Assembly (NCBI GenBank): GCA_040382235.1
Contig: JBEIFV010000015.1
Location: 1-64,000, forward strand
Length of the DNA stretch: 64,000 nucleotides
Direction: 5' to 3'
Source: JAEUOS01 sp040382235
Lineage (GTDB): Bacteria > Pseudomonadota > Gammaproteobacteria > Burkholderiales > JAEUOS01
Shown: in pieces, positions 52,572-61,574 of the stretch
How the letters are laid out: the number at the start of each line of letters is the position of its first letter
Numbering within the stretch: position 1 is the first letter of the stretch
Translations under genes and position numbers: made by a program
Notes under the pieces: model-generated
What the model saw: the letters and a program-made list of their open reading frames with translations, nothing else
Told to the model about the DNA's origin: nothing
Databases searched by the model: none

Positions 52572-53861
52572 CTACCAGGAAAGGGTGCCTGCCGCCAGCG
52601 TGTAGCGGATCGGCACCGACTTGTAGCCGCCGAGAAAATTGGATTCCAGCAGGCGCGCCGGACCGGCCATCTCGATCGACTCAAGCCGGCGCAGCATGGC
52701 GCCGAACCATACCGTGAGTTCGAGCCGCGACAATGCCATGCCCAGGCACACGTGCGGGCCGAAGCCGAAGGCGATTTGCTTGTTGGGATTGCGGTCGATG
52801 TGGAACTCGTGGGGACTCTCGAACACCGCGTCATCGAAGTTGGCCGCCAGGTAGTACAGCGCCAGACCGTCTCCGGCGCGTATCGCCTGACCGCCGAGTT
52901 CGCAACCGCGCGTCGCCGTGCGCATGAAATGCTTGATCGGCGTGACCCAGCGGATCATCTCTTCGGCGGCGCTCTTGAGCAGCGCAGGGCGCTGTTTCAG
53001 CCGTGCCCACTGCTCCGGCCGCTCGGCCAGGGCCTGGCAGCCGCCCGCCATCGCCGCCGCGGTGGTGTCATGCCCGGCCACCGCCATGGTGATGAAGTAG
53101 GACACTGCCTCCAGTTCGCCCAGGGGCCCGCCATCGATCACGCCGTTGGCGATCACGCTGGCCAGGTCGTCGCGCGGATGGCGGCGTCGATCCGCGATCA
53201 CCCCGAGGAAATATTCGGTGAATTCGGGGATCGATTCAAACATCGAATCGCCGCGTGCGGTATCGGTGCTGAAATCGGGGTCGTTGGGCGCCGACAGGGT
53301 TTTGGTGAGGCGGTGCATCAAGGACAGATCCTCAGGCGGGATGCCCAGGATGGCCATGATCACGCGCAAGGGAAACAATGTGGCCACTTCCTCGGCGAAG
53401 TCAATCTCGCCGCCCGGCGCGGCATCGAATCTGGCGACGAACTCGCGCGCCAGATCTTCCAGAATGCCCTGCTGGCGCTTGACCGCGGCGGCGGTGAACC
53501 AGTATTGCGCCACCGCGCGGTATTTCTTGTGATCCGGCTCGTCCATGTGCACCAGTGTGCGCAGCACCTGCCCGTAACGCTCTGCTCCCTTGAACGCCGC
53601 GGCTTCCTGCAGCCGGCTCATCAGATTCAGGCGCCGGCTGCTGATGAAGAGCGCGTTGTCGCTCGATGCCGCGATCACATGCGCATGGCATCCTACCGCC
53701 CAGAACGGCCGGAAGTTGTCCGGCGTGACCCACAAGGGCCGGCCGTGGGTGCGCAAGGCCGCCAGCGCCCGATGAATGCGCTGCGGGTCCGCGAAGGCCT
53801 GCGCCGACACCAGTTCATTGCCGAATTCACGTGCATCGAGCGACGTTGCGGCAGCCTGCAT
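52572..53861 (-). CDS. Cytochrome P450
   Basis: 429 residues from MQAAATSLDAREFGNELVSA (GGGAG 8 bases upstream; an ATG six codons earlier is also in frame). The I-helix oxygen-activation motif is VAGHDTTAAAM, the ExxR of the K-helix is in SAAEEMIRWVTP, and the heme-thiolate loop FGFGPHVCLGMALSRLE supplies the cysteine ligand. A soluble bacterial class I type that needs ferredoxin partners, none of which is seen nearby. Upstream by 30 bases on the same strand is a hotdog thioesterase. Confidence 0.95.
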   Translation of the reverse strand: MQAAATSLDAREFGNELVSAQAFADPQRIHRALAALRTHGRPLWVTPDNFRPFWAVGCHAHVIAASSDNALFISSRRLNLMSRLQEAAAFKGAERYGQVLRTLVHMDEPDHKKYRAVAQYWFTAAAVKRQQGILEDLAREFVARFDAAPGGEIDFAEEVATLFPLRVIMAILGIPPEDLSLMHRLTKTLSAPNDPDFSTDTARGDSMFESIPEFTEYFLGVIADRRRHPRDDLASVIANGVIDGGPLGELEAVSYFITMAVAGHDTTAAAMAGGCQALAERPEQWARLKQRPALLKSAAEEMIRWVTPIKHFMRTATRGCELGGQAIRAGDGLALYYLAANFDDAVFESPHEFHIDRNPNKQIAFGFGPHVCLGMALSRLELTVWFGAMLRRLESIEMAGPARLLESNFLGGYKSVPIRYTLAAGTLSW

Positions 53862-53891
53862 GCAGTTTTCTCCCATCAATTTCGCGAGTAC

Positions 53892-54752
53892 TCAGGCTGC
53901 CACAAAAGTGCACTGTGCGCGCGCCACCTCACGCGCACCATGCGACTGCCTGGCCACCACCGCAACCACACTGGAACGGGCACCGCGCTTTTCCCACTCC
54001 GCATTGCCGGTCAGGGTCTCGGCGCGGCCGGCGCGCAGATACTGAATGCTCATTGCCACCAGGCGCGTGGCGCGTTCGGTGCCCGCCAGGTCGGCCGCGG
54101 CGGACGCCAGCAAGGCCGCCACCGCGCCGCCATGCAAGGCCGGCAGCGACACCGCGCCGATCAGGTGGTCGGCGAATTCCATGCGCAGATGCCGACCATG
54201 GCGCGCCAGGCACAGGAATTCCTCGAACGAATCGAGCTGCGACAAATCGCCGATCTCGATCGGGCGCGCCGGCTGCCACGGGTCCGGCATGTCGCTGCCG
54301 GTGGCACCACCGGGATGGGCGCCGACCATGAATGCGCCGCTGGCCGTCACCAGCGCCGGCCCGCCGCCAGCCGCGCACGCCTGGCCCTCGACAAAAGCGC
54401 TCATGCCGGCAATGTGCGTGGTGCGCGCTGACACCATGATGTCCGCACCGTCCGGTACCGGGCGCTGGAAAGCCACCCGCAGATCGAGAGTGGCGATCGG
54501 CAAGGGTTCCGGAAGTGCCGCGTACATGGCCGCTCCACAGGCGTGATCCAGGATGGCCATGATGGCGCGCTGATCCACGGCCGCGCCACCCGGTGCCCGC
54601 ACCCTTGGCGCATACGGCAATCGCAATTCGACTTCGCGTTCACGCGTAGCGCTCCAGAGGGCGCCGACGGCGTGCGGCAGCGGTACCGACCGCAAATGGG
54701 TGGCCTGGTCGCCCGGGCCGCGGCGACCGTGGCTTTGCGAGCGGGTCAACAT
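53892..54752 (-). CDS. Double-hotdog PaaI-like thioesterase
   Basis: About 286 residues from MLTRSQSHGRRGPGDQ. Two hotdog-like halves: MAILDHACGAAMYAALPEPL with ATLDLRVAFQRPVPDGADIM, and LPALHGGAVAALLASAAADL with RLVAMSIQYLRAGRAETLTG. The second half carries the HGG motif typical of PaaI. Such fused thioesterases hydrolyse acyl- or aryl-CoA esters. Its ATG overlaps the stop of the 61-codon reading frame upstream, which suggests coupling. Confidence 0.82.
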   Translation of the reverse strand: MLTRSQSHGRRGPGDQATHLRSVPLPHAVGALWSATREREVELRLPYAPRVRAPGGAAVDQRAIMAILDHACGAAMYAALPEPLPIATLDLRVAFQRPVPDGADIMVSARTTHIAGMSAFVEGQACAAGGGPALVTASGAFMVGAHPGGATGSDMPDPWQPARPIEIGDLSQLDSFEEFLCLARHGRHLRMEFADHLIGAVSLPALHGGAVAALLASAAADLAGTERATRLVAMSIQYLRAGRAETLTGNAEWEKRGARSSVVAVVARQSHGAREVARAQCTFVAA

Positions 54753-54937
54753 CAGGTGGCGGGCAACGGCAACAGCACAACGCCTGCGTCCCGGTGGCGC
54801 GTTTTGGCACACGCAGGGCCGACCACGAGCGCCACGCCAGTGGCGGCGACGCACTTGCCCTGCATCAAGGTGGGTGATGGCACCACCACTACTTCGCCGG
54901 CATTGAATGAATGCCGCAACGCTTGAACACGCGACAT
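54752..54937 (-). CDS. Small reading frame, possible gene remnant
   Basis: 61 codons, MSRVQALRHSFNAGEVVVVP onward. It begins one base after the stop of the shortened Bug gene and ends overlapping the thioesterase start (TGATG). The beginning recalls the N-terminus of isocitrate lyase/PEP mutase superfamily proteins (MSRxxxLRxxLAAGEVVVxP), and the rest is unlike it, so it may be what remains after a deletion. It may also be a real small protein; I cannot decide. Confidence 0.35.
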   Translation of the reverse strand: MSRVQALRHSFNAGEVVVVPSPTLMQGKCVAATGVALVVGPACAKTRHRDAGVVLLPLPAT

Positions 54938-54938
54938 T

Positions 54939-55235
54939 TCAATCGAGCCTGATCTGGTTTTCCCGGATCGCCACTTCCCATTTCTCGAACTCCGACTTGA
55001 TTGAAGTGGCGAAGGCATCGGCGCTGTTGCCCACCGGCACGAAACCCATACCGTCGATCTTCGCGGCGACATCCGCCATGCGCACCGCTTTCACGATTTC
55101 GGCATTGAGCTTGCCGACGATCTCGGTCGTCGCGTCCTGCGCCATCGCCACCGGGGCACAGAACAATAGCGTCGCCGGCACCAGCAGACGGGAAGCCGGC
55201 TTGCCAGACCATTTCGATGTCACGGGTTCAGCCAT
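54939..55235 (-). pseudogene. Bug receptor reduced to signal peptide plus C-terminal end
   Basis: 98 residues. MAEPVTSKWSGKPASRLLVP and ATLLFCAPVAMA form a signal peptide; directly after it comes EIVGKLNAEIVKAVRMADVA, then GMGFVPVGNSADAFATSIKS and EFEKWEVAIRENQIRL, which is the last 70 residues of a Bug protein (normally about 230 residues further on). The ligand-binding core is deleted without loss of frame. It is probably a deletion derivative of a Bug gene. Confidence 0.75.
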
Positions 55236-55303
55236 TGGGCGTGCTCCTTGCGAGATTTGGGCAAGTCAAGCGGCGAATCAGCGGGCAGGAGATGCGGATT
55301 GGA

Positions 55304-56347
55304 TCACGCGCCCAGCCCCTTGTACCAGACCACACCGTCGGTCATGGAATCGACTCGGGCTTCGCCACGCCCGATCAGGTAGTTGATGTGCGCCAGGCTC
55401 TCGCCGGTGGCCAGGCTCAACTGCTGCGGATCGTCGCCGACGTCGCGCTTGAACAAGGCCTTGAACACGTCGATCGCGCGCCTGGGCTCCGTCAACATGG
55501 AGCGCAGGCGCACGAGCCCTTCCTCCTGACCGGCGGCGAGGCGATCGAGCCGCGCATGCAGGCCGCGAAAAGGCTCGTTGTGCGCCGGTAGCACCAGCAC
55601 GTCGTCGGCCACCGCGGCCTTGATCTTGGCCACCGAGGCGGTCCAGTCGCCGAGCGGGTCACCCTCCGGTTCGGTCGGAAACACCGATACATTGGACGAA
55701 ATGCGCGGCAGCACCTGATCGCCCGAAATCAGGAGCCGCAATTCCGGGCAATACAGGCATGCATGTTCCGGCGAATGCCCGGTGCCGACCACCACCTGCC
55801 ACTCATGCGCACCGATGCGAAAGCGATCGCCGTCTTCGATGCGGTGGTAGCTGTCGGGCAACTGGTAGATCATCTTGCCGAAGCCGCCGAAGCGGGAGCG
55901 ATAGGTTTCGATCTGCTCGTCGTCCCAACCGGCGCGGCGATAAAAGCGCACACCGTCTTCCGGCGCCTCGCGCCCGGTATCAGCCACCAGCATGCGGCAG
56001 TTGAGGTATTCGAGCCGGGTCATCCACAGCTGGCAATCGAACCTGCGCGTCAGGCGCCCCGCCATGCCAATATGGTCCGGGTGCATGTGGGTGACGAAAA
56101 CGCGGCTGGGCTTGCGCCCGGACAGCGGCCCTGGCCTGGTCAACAGGGCGCGCCAGGCCACCACCGTGTCGTTGGTTTGCAGCCCGGTATCGACAATCGC
56201 CCAGCCGTCGTCGTCCTCGATCGCCCACAGGTTGATGTGCGACAGCGAAAACGGCATCGGCATGCGAATCCAGTGCACACCGGGCGCCACCTCGATGGTG
56301 GCGCCGCTGTCTGGAACAGTTTCAAACGGGTATTCAAGGTCGGCCAT
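55304..56347 (-). CDS. Metallo-beta-lactamase-fold hydrolase
   Basis: 347 residues. The zinc motif THMHPDHIG (H87, H89, D91, H92), the later histidine in VVGTGHSPEHACLY, the bridging aspartate in LLISGDQVLP and the final histidine in VLPAHNEPF are complete. The C-terminal region (LDRLAAGQEEGLVRLRSML) is helical, as in the lactonase/glyoxalase II-like or LACTB2-like groups. It lies between the Bug remnant and an alpha/beta hydrolase on the same strand, so a lactone or thioester substrate in this pathway is plausible. Confidence 0.93.
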   Translation of the reverse strand: MADLEYPFETVPDSGATIEVAPGVHWIRMPMPFSLSHINLWAIEDDDGWAIVDTGLQTNDTVVAWRALLTRPGPLSGRKPSRVFVTHMHPDHIGMAGRLTRRFDCQLWMTRLEYLNCRMLVADTGREAPEDGVRFYRRAGWDDEQIETYRSRFGGFGKMIYQLPDSYHRIEDGDRFRIGAHEWQVVVGTGHSPEHACLYCPELRLLISGDQVLPRISSNVSVFPTEPEGDPLGDWTASVAKIKAAVADDVLVLPAHNEPFRGLHARLDRLAAGQEEGLVRLRSMLTEPRRAIDVFKALFKRDVGDDPQQLSLATGESLAHINYLIGRGEARVDSMTDGVVWYKGLGA

Positions 56348-56390
56348 CGGGATCCTCGCTGATTTTCGTGGATGCGGCGTGGCTCTTCAT

Positions 56391-57575
56391 TCAATCGAGC
56401 AGCCTGCGCCCGCGCATCCAGCCCATGCACAGGTCGACCGCCTGTTGCAGCAGTTCCGGCTGGCCGGCGTAATAGTGCGTTGCGCCCGTGATCACTTCAT
56501 GGGTCTTGTCCGGGCTCGCGGCAGCATCGAAAATGCGCCGCGTATGCGACTGCGGCACGGCGTCGTCAGCCGAGTTTTCGATTGCCAGGAGCGGCACGGC
56601 AACCCGCGCGGCACAGCGCTCGCCGTGCGCGTTGGTATCGTCGATCGACCATTGCGACAGCCAGGCGCGCAGGGTGGAAAAGCGCGCCATGCCGACCGGG
56701 CCGCTGTTCACCGTCTCCGGATGCCCGAGATAGCAGCTGCCGATCTTGCGGTCGTTGCGATCGAGCGCAGCATCGAGAAAGCGCGGCTCGGCCAGCGTGC
56801 GATGGGTCACGAAACCGCGCTCGACCTCCTTGCCGCCGCGGCGCTTCATGTCGTCAAGTTTCTCCTTGACCCAGTCCGTGCGACGACGCAAGCGTGCCAG
56901 TTGCGCGGCGCGGAAGCGGGTGATGAATTCGGCCGAATAGGGCGGCTGGCTCGGGTTTCTCGCGTCATAGAGATCGAGCTCCGCATCGCGATCGTCGGGA
57001 TTGTCCTCATCGCGCACCGATGGATCGATCCAGTCGGCCAGGCACACCGCGCGCGACACATGTGCGGCCTGGAAGATCATGGCATCGCCGGGAATCAGCC
57101 TGGCGCCGGCGATATCGACCGCATCGCCGGCCGGGGTGTGGGTGATGCTGGGTTTTTCGGCCTGCGATTGATACAGTAGCGACAACGAGCCGCCGCCCGA
57201 CCAGCCGCCGATCACCACCTTCTCGTAGCCCCACACCTCCTTTGCATGGCGGATGTAGGCACCCAGGTCGAGGACCACCTTTTCCATGATCAGCGGCGTG
57301 TCGTTGCGCGCATAGCGGCTGCCGGCACACAGCACATGCACACCGTGTGCCGCCATCGCACGCGGCATCGGCAACAACTGCAGCGTGGAAGCCGGATGCA
57401 TGTAGACCAGCAGGGTCTTCGACGGCCGCCCCGTGGGCACGAAGCGCACGCCCTCGAGATTGACCGCGCCCTGGCTGCTGGCGAAGCCGTAGACATCGCG
57501 AAAGCCGGCGGTCTCCGCATACTGCACATGAACCCACTCGCCCTGCACTTCGAATTTTTCCTTAGCCGCGCTCAT
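56391..57575 (-). CDS. Alpha/beta-hydrolase-fold esterase or C-C hydrolase
   Basis: 394 residues. TLLVYMHPASTLQLLPMPRA corresponds to the oxyanion-hole strand (HP instead of HG), VVIGGWSGGGSLSLLYQSQA carries the nucleophile serine in GWSGGG, VPLLAIENSADDAVP the acidic residue and ITGATHYYAGQP the catalytic histidine. An insert of about 150 residues (RDAELDLYDARNPSQPPYSA, then the lid region) separates strands six and seven. No signal peptide. It is 43 bases upstream of the metallo-beta-lactamase gene. Confidence 0.87.
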   Translation of the reverse strand: MSAAKEKFEVQGEWVHVQYAETAGFRDVYGFASSQGAVNLEGVRFVPTGRPSKTLLVYMHPASTLQLLPMPRAMAAHGVHVLCAGSRYARNDTPLIMEKVVLDLGAYIRHAKEVWGYEKVVIGGWSGGGSLSLLYQSQAEKPSITHTPAGDAVDIAGARLIPGDAMIFQAAHVSRAVCLADWIDPSVRDEDNPDDRDAELDLYDARNPSQPPYSAEFITRFRAAQLARLRRRTDWVKEKLDDMKRRGGKEVERGFVTHRTLAEPRFLDAALDRNDRKIGSCYLGHPETVNSGPVGMARFSTLRAWLSQWSIDDTNAHGERCAARVAVPLLAIENSADDAVPQSHTRRIFDAAASPDKTHEVITGATHYYAGQPELLQQAVDLCMGWMRGRRLLD

Positions 57576-57735
57576 TGCGCCTCCCTGGTTTGAACGGCGC
57601 CGACGGCCGCGTCAATCAATCTGCCCCGCATTTTCCCACCAACGCGCGGCGCGCCGGGTCCGCGTGCCGATCGCACGGACCGCCGTCTGTGCGCAAACCG
57701 CCGGTGCTATGGGCGTCGATTCGGCAGCGCCGCAT

Positions 57736-59505
57736 TCAACGCCCGAGAATCGTCGCCAGCACCTGCTTGAGCATCGCCGCCGGGTCGGCGGCGGCGTGCG
57801 CGGTGCGCCACGCCACATGCTGGTCCGGACGCACCAGGATGGCACCGGCATCGCCGATTCCGCGCTGGCGCCGCCAGGCGTGGTCGCGGTCGATCACCTC
57901 GCCACGGTCGCCCACGGCAATCGCTTCGATCGGCACACCAAGCGCGCGGCCGGCCTCGGCAGCGGCGGCAAACCACGGCGAGCCGGGCTGCCCCACCAGC
58001 AGCACGAAGTGGTCAGGGGCGACCAGGTCAAGCGTGGAAATGATCGCTCCTTTGCGGCTGATCCACGCATGCGGCAGGCGGTGGCCGGGCCGGGTGGTCG
58101 CGTTGAAGCGAAATCCTTTTGGGTCGCGGCGTGGCGCCGGTGTGCCATCGGAGAGCACTGCCGGGCCTTCATACCAGAACCCGATCTCCAGGTCATTGGC
58201 CTGAAACTCGGTGCGGTTGACCTCCATCACGTGGGCCAGGCGCACACGACGGGCTTCGCCTTCGTCGTCGTCGGCCAGGAGTGCCCTGAAGTTGGCCAGG
58301 CTCTCGGCCGGATTGCCGGGGATGATGCCCATCGCCGGGCCGGTGAGTTGCGCGTTGGAAAAAGCGAAAAGGGCCCAGCGCACGTTGCGCTGTGCCACCG
58401 GGCGGCGTTCGGTCTCGTAGGTCGCGAGCAGCTTGTCGGTGGCGTGTCCCTTGACCACCATGGCGAGCTTCCAGGCCAGGTTGTGCGCGTCCTGGATGCC
58501 GGAGTTGAGCCCCAGGCCTGTCGCCGGAGGGTGACGATGCGCGGCGTCCCCGGCCAGGAAAACGCGGCCGAACTGGTAACGCTCGGCGAGCAGCCCCTGC
58601 CCTGTCCACGGTGCGTTGCCCAGCAGCTGCACCTCGAGATCGGGAATTTTCAACAGCTCGCGGATGCGCGAGACCAGGGTCGCGTCATCGAACTTTTCCG
58701 GGTCGCCCGCGCGCACCGAGCTGTGCAGCAGCCATTCGCGGCAGGTGCGATCCCACGGCGGACCGATCTTGCCCAAGGCGCCGCTCCCCCAGAACGCAGT
58801 GTCGCCCTCCGGATTGACGAAGATGGTGGTGGAGAGCTGGTCGTCGTCGAGATACGCCGAAAGGTCGGCGCGGAAATAAACCGTGATCATTTCTTTCAAG
58901 ATGTTGGTGCCCTGCATACGCGAACCGACGATGGGCCCGACGGTACGCCCGGCATCGGCTGCCACCACATAGCGGGCGCGCACCAGGGTCTTCTCGCCGC
59001 CGGCGCGGTCGCTGATGACCGCGCGCACCTCATTGGCGTCCTGGGTGAGTTCCAGCAGTTCGGTGTTGAAGAGCATGCGTCCGGCGTTCATCTTCTCGCC
59101 GCGGCCGCGCAGGAAGGGCTCTAGCCGCACCTGCGGATACATCAGGAACTTGCCGAACGGACTGCCCGCCTCGTACTCCTGGTGCAGGCTGCCGCCGCCG
59201 AAGGACTCCATCTCATGCAGTGTCTTGCGATCGATCGGGCCATCCCCACCCAGGCTGGTGCACCAGCGGATCTTGCCCACATAGCCACCCGGCATGGCGC
59301 CTTCGCGCAGCTCATCCTCCAGACCGTACTGGCGCATCACCTCCAGCGTGCGACGGTTGAGCGCGCGCGCCTTGGGCATGGGCGAAGGCTTTGAATGCCG
59401 CTCGACCATCAGGCTTTCGACACCCAGGCTGGAAAGGAAAATGAAAGTTGACAGGCCGCAGCCGCCGCCGCCGACGATCAGGATCGGCACCTGTATTTCA
59501 CGCAT
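57736..59505 (-). CDS. FAD-dependent aromatic monooxygenase, TfdB/phenol-hydroxylase-like
   Basis: 589 residues. The FAD dinucleotide motif is VPILIVGGGGCGLSTFIFLS, the DG motif region reads VVAADAGRTVGPIVGSRM (AG in place of DG), and the GD motif is GRVFLAGDAAHRHPPATGLG. Together with a C-terminal thioredoxin-like domain (FVLLVGQPGSPWFAAAAEAG) this matches 2,4-dichlorophenol 6-monooxygenase and related two-domain flavoprotein hydroxylases, which add oxygen to phenolic rings using NAD(P)H. It is the main oxidative enzyme of this cluster besides the P450. Confidence 0.93.
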   Translation of the reverse strand: MREIQVPILIVGGGGCGLSTFIFLSSLGVESLMVERHSKPSPMPKARALNRRTLEVMRQYGLEDELREGAMPGGYVGKIRWCTSLGGDGPIDRKTLHEMESFGGGSLHQEYEAGSPFGKFLMYPQVRLEPFLRGRGEKMNAGRMLFNTELLELTQDANEVRAVISDRAGGEKTLVRARYVVAADAGRTVGPIVGSRMQGTNILKEMITVYFRADLSAYLDDDQLSTTIFVNPEGDTAFWGSGALGKIGPPWDRTCREWLLHSSVRAGDPEKFDDATLVSRIRELLKIPDLEVQLLGNAPWTGQGLLAERYQFGRVFLAGDAAHRHPPATGLGLNSGIQDAHNLAWKLAMVVKGHATDKLLATYETERRPVAQRNVRWALFAFSNAQLTGPAMGIIPGNPAESLANFRALLADDDEGEARRVRLAHVMEVNRTEFQANDLEIGFWYEGPAVLSDGTPAPRRDPKGFRFNATTRPGHRLPHAWISRKGAIISTLDLVAPDHFVLLVGQPGSPWFAAAAEAGRALGVPIEAIAVGDRGEVIDRDHAWRRQRGIGDAGAILVRPDQHVAWRTAHAAADPAAMLKQVLATILGR

Positions 59506-59579
59506 GTTTCCGGGTCTCCCTGAAGCGTTTTGTTGTGTAAGCCTTGCTTCTAGCCCACTTCAAAAGTATACGGCGCGGG

Positions 59580-60431
59580 CTATGGGGCGTCCGCCTCGGC
59601 GAGGATCTGCCGCACCGTCGCTGCGCTCCAGTCCCCGGTAGTCAGCCCGAGGAACTCGGCAGTCACGGCAATCTGGTGCTCCAACATCTCCACACCGCGC
59701 TGCACATGACAGCCCAGTGCCTGCGCCGCCAGAACAATGGGAGTCATGGTGTTGACGTTGACGACATCGCCGACGATGGCGTCGGCAGACACGCCAGCCA
59801 GGTCGATCGGTAACGGGTCGCCGGGGTGCATGCCCAGTGGACTGGCATTGACGACCAGATCGTAACCGGCGCCGCGCGCTGCCGCCACGGCAGACCGTAC
59901 GCCATAGTCACTAATGCGCCGGGACAGGTCGTTCGCGCGCTCCGCCAACGGATCGAATACGTCCACAGATGCCGCGCCCGCCATCGCAATGGCGAACGCG
60001 ATGGCCGTACCCACACCGCCGGCACCCACCACCAGCGCGCGCCGACCGGCGACCTGCTTTCCGGCCGCCTCCAGCGCCCGCACAAAGCCGACGCCGTCAT
60101 GGATGTCGCCGACCCAGCGGCCGTCCTCATGCATGCGCACGAGATTGGCCGAGCCGGCCAGCCGCGAGCGCTCGGTCAGCTCGTCGACGTAACGCGCCGT
60201 CGCCGGTTTGTGCGGGATCGTGACGATCAGCCCCATCATGTTGCGCATGGTGCGCAGCCCCTCGAAATAGCGCTCGAGGTCGGCCGGCTTCACATGCATG
60301 GGAATGCACACCGCGTTCACGCCGTTGCGGCGGAACAGGCCGCACCACGCGACCGGCGAGCGCACCTGCGCGACCGGGTCACCGACGATGCCCAACAGGC
60401 GCGTGGCTCCATCGATGATGCGAGTGCTCAT
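59580..60431 (-). CDS. AroE-like shikimate/quinate dehydrogenase paralogue
   Basis: 283 residues. The catalytic pair K75 (GLIVTIPHKP) and D112 (GDIHDGVGF) is conserved, and VVGAGGVGTAIAFA binds NAD(P). The substrate-binding loop differs: where AroE has HSxSP, this protein has AQVRSPVAW, and SANLV and GDIHD replace the usual GAxNT and GxNTD. The residues that hold the shikimate carboxylate are thus changed, and a different hydroxyacid or quinate-like substrate is likely. It lies 74 bases upstream of the monooxygenase on the same strand. Confidence 0.87.
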   Translation of the reverse strand: MSTRIIDGATRLLGIVGDPVAQVRSPVAWCGLFRRNGVNAVCIPMHVKPADLERYFEGLRTMRNMMGLIVTIPHKPATARYVDELTERSRLAGSANLVRMHEDGRWVGDIHDGVGFVRALEAAGKQVAGRRALVVGAGGVGTAIAFAIAMAGAASVDVFDPLAERANDLSRRISDYGVRSAVAAARGAGYDLVVNASPLGMHPGDPLPIDLAGVSADAIVGDVVNVNTMTPIVLAAQALGCHVQRGVEMLEHQIAVTAEFLGLTTGDWSAATVRQILAEADAP

Positions 60432-60492
60432 GCAATGCTCCGCTGCCGCATTCGCGACGTTTCAAACAAGGTTCGTTCGTTCATGGCGTGGT

Positions 60493-61140
60493 TCACCGAT
60501 TCCATGGCGCGTCGCACAGGTCTGTCAGGTGCTCGAGCCTGTGCACGCGACTGGCAAGGTCGGCAGGCAACTCGCGCGGCGCATGCACCGCATAGACCGT
60601 CATGCCGGCGGCGACACCGGCGGCAATCCCGGTGATGCTGTCCTCGACTACGGCGCAACGCGCCGGCTCCACGCCCATGGCCCGGGCGGCGTGGAGAAAC
60701 AATCCGGGGTCGGGCTTGAACGACCCCACCTCGTAGGCGCTGAAGATGCGGCCTTCGAAATAGCGCATCAGCCCGGTGAGTCCCAGCGTCAGGTCCATCT
60801 TCGCGCGCGGGCCGTTGGAGGCGATGCAATACGGGCGCTTCATGCCGGTGATGGTTTCGACCGCGCCGGGAATGACCTCCAGCCGCTCGCGAAAGGCGCG
60901 CGCCATCGCCTCCCGCAAGGTCGTCTCGTAGCCATCAGGCAGTGGTCGCCCGAGCCGCTGCGTCAGGCCTGCCAGGGTCCGGGACATCGCCTGACCCTTG
61001 AGGTCGAGCATGTCCCTGTCCGGGGCGAAGGTGACGCCGAGCTTTTTGGCCTCCTTCAGGATGGCGCCGAAGCCGACGGTCTCGCTGTCGATCAGCGTGC
61101 CGTCGCAATCGAAGATTACGGCGTCGATGGTCGGGTTCAC
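60493..61140 (-). CDS. HAD superfamily phosphatase, subfamily IA
   Basis: About 215 residues from a GTG at 61140: VNPTIDAVIFDCDGTLIDSE has the nucleophile and acid/base aspartates (DxDGT), the second motif ends in CIASNGP, and VGSFKPDPGLFLHAAR with VVEDSITGIAAGVAAGMTVY complete the fold. Family members hydrolyse phosphoglycolate or sugar phosphates. The start overlaps the stop of the upstream PIN-domain toxin gene by 4 bases (GTGA), an unusual coupling. A longer frame upstream is antisense reading of the toxin and is rejected. Confidence 0.9.
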   Translation of the reverse strand: MNPTIDAVIFDCDGTLIDSETVGFGAILKEAKKLGVTFAPDRDMLDLKGQAMSRTLAGLTQRLGRPLPDGYETTLREAMARAFRERLEVIPGAVETITGMKRPYCIASNGPRAKMDLTLGLTGLMRYFEGRIFSAYEVGSFKPDPGLFLHAARAMGVEPARCAVVEDSITGIAAGVAAGMTVYAVHAPRELPADLASRVHRLEHLTDLCDAPWNR

Positions 61141-61574
61141 GGCGCGACCAGCATCAGCCGCGGAAAATACCGCTTGTAGGGTGTGGGGTCCCGGGTCAGC
61201 ACGCTCAGGTTCGCCACCGCGGCGTGCGCTCCAACATAAAAATCGGGCAACGGCTTCTGTGCCAGACCGCCTGCGCGCCGGTACGATGCGAACGCAGCCG
61301 CTGTCAGCGCCGCGCTTGCCCAAGGAAGAGAGGTACGCAAGACGCCGTAGACATCCAGCAGTGCGTCGAGCGAAGCGACATCCGGTCCCGGCACCAGCAG
61401 TTCGGTATAGATGATCAGGTTTACATGCAACGGCGAGCGTTCGCCACACGCTTGCAATTGCTCAAGAGACCATTCGTGCCAGGCGCTGCCTTCATCAATG
61501 CAGTCGATCCAGACATTGGTATCGACCAATGTCCCGGCGCTGCCATCGTAGTTCGCGAGACTAGCGCCGGCCAC
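61137..61574 (-). CDS. PIN-domain toxin (VapC-like, module A)
   Basis: 145 residues starting at a GTG. TLVDTNVWIDCIDEGSAW carries the first catalytic aspartate (D at DTN), LIIYTELLVPG the glutamate, and KPLPDFYVGAHAAVANLSVL with TRDPTPYKRYFP the other acidic residues, a complete PIN nuclease site. It overlaps the antitoxin gene by 14 bases and the HAD gene by 4. Confidence 0.88.
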   Translation of the reverse strand: MAGASLANYDGSAGTLVDTNVWIDCIDEGSAWHEWSLEQLQACGERSPLHVNLIIYTELLVPGPDVASLDALLDVYGVLRTSLPWASAALTAAAFASYRRAGGLAQKPLPDFYVGAHAAVANLSVLTRDPTPYKRYFPRLMLVAP

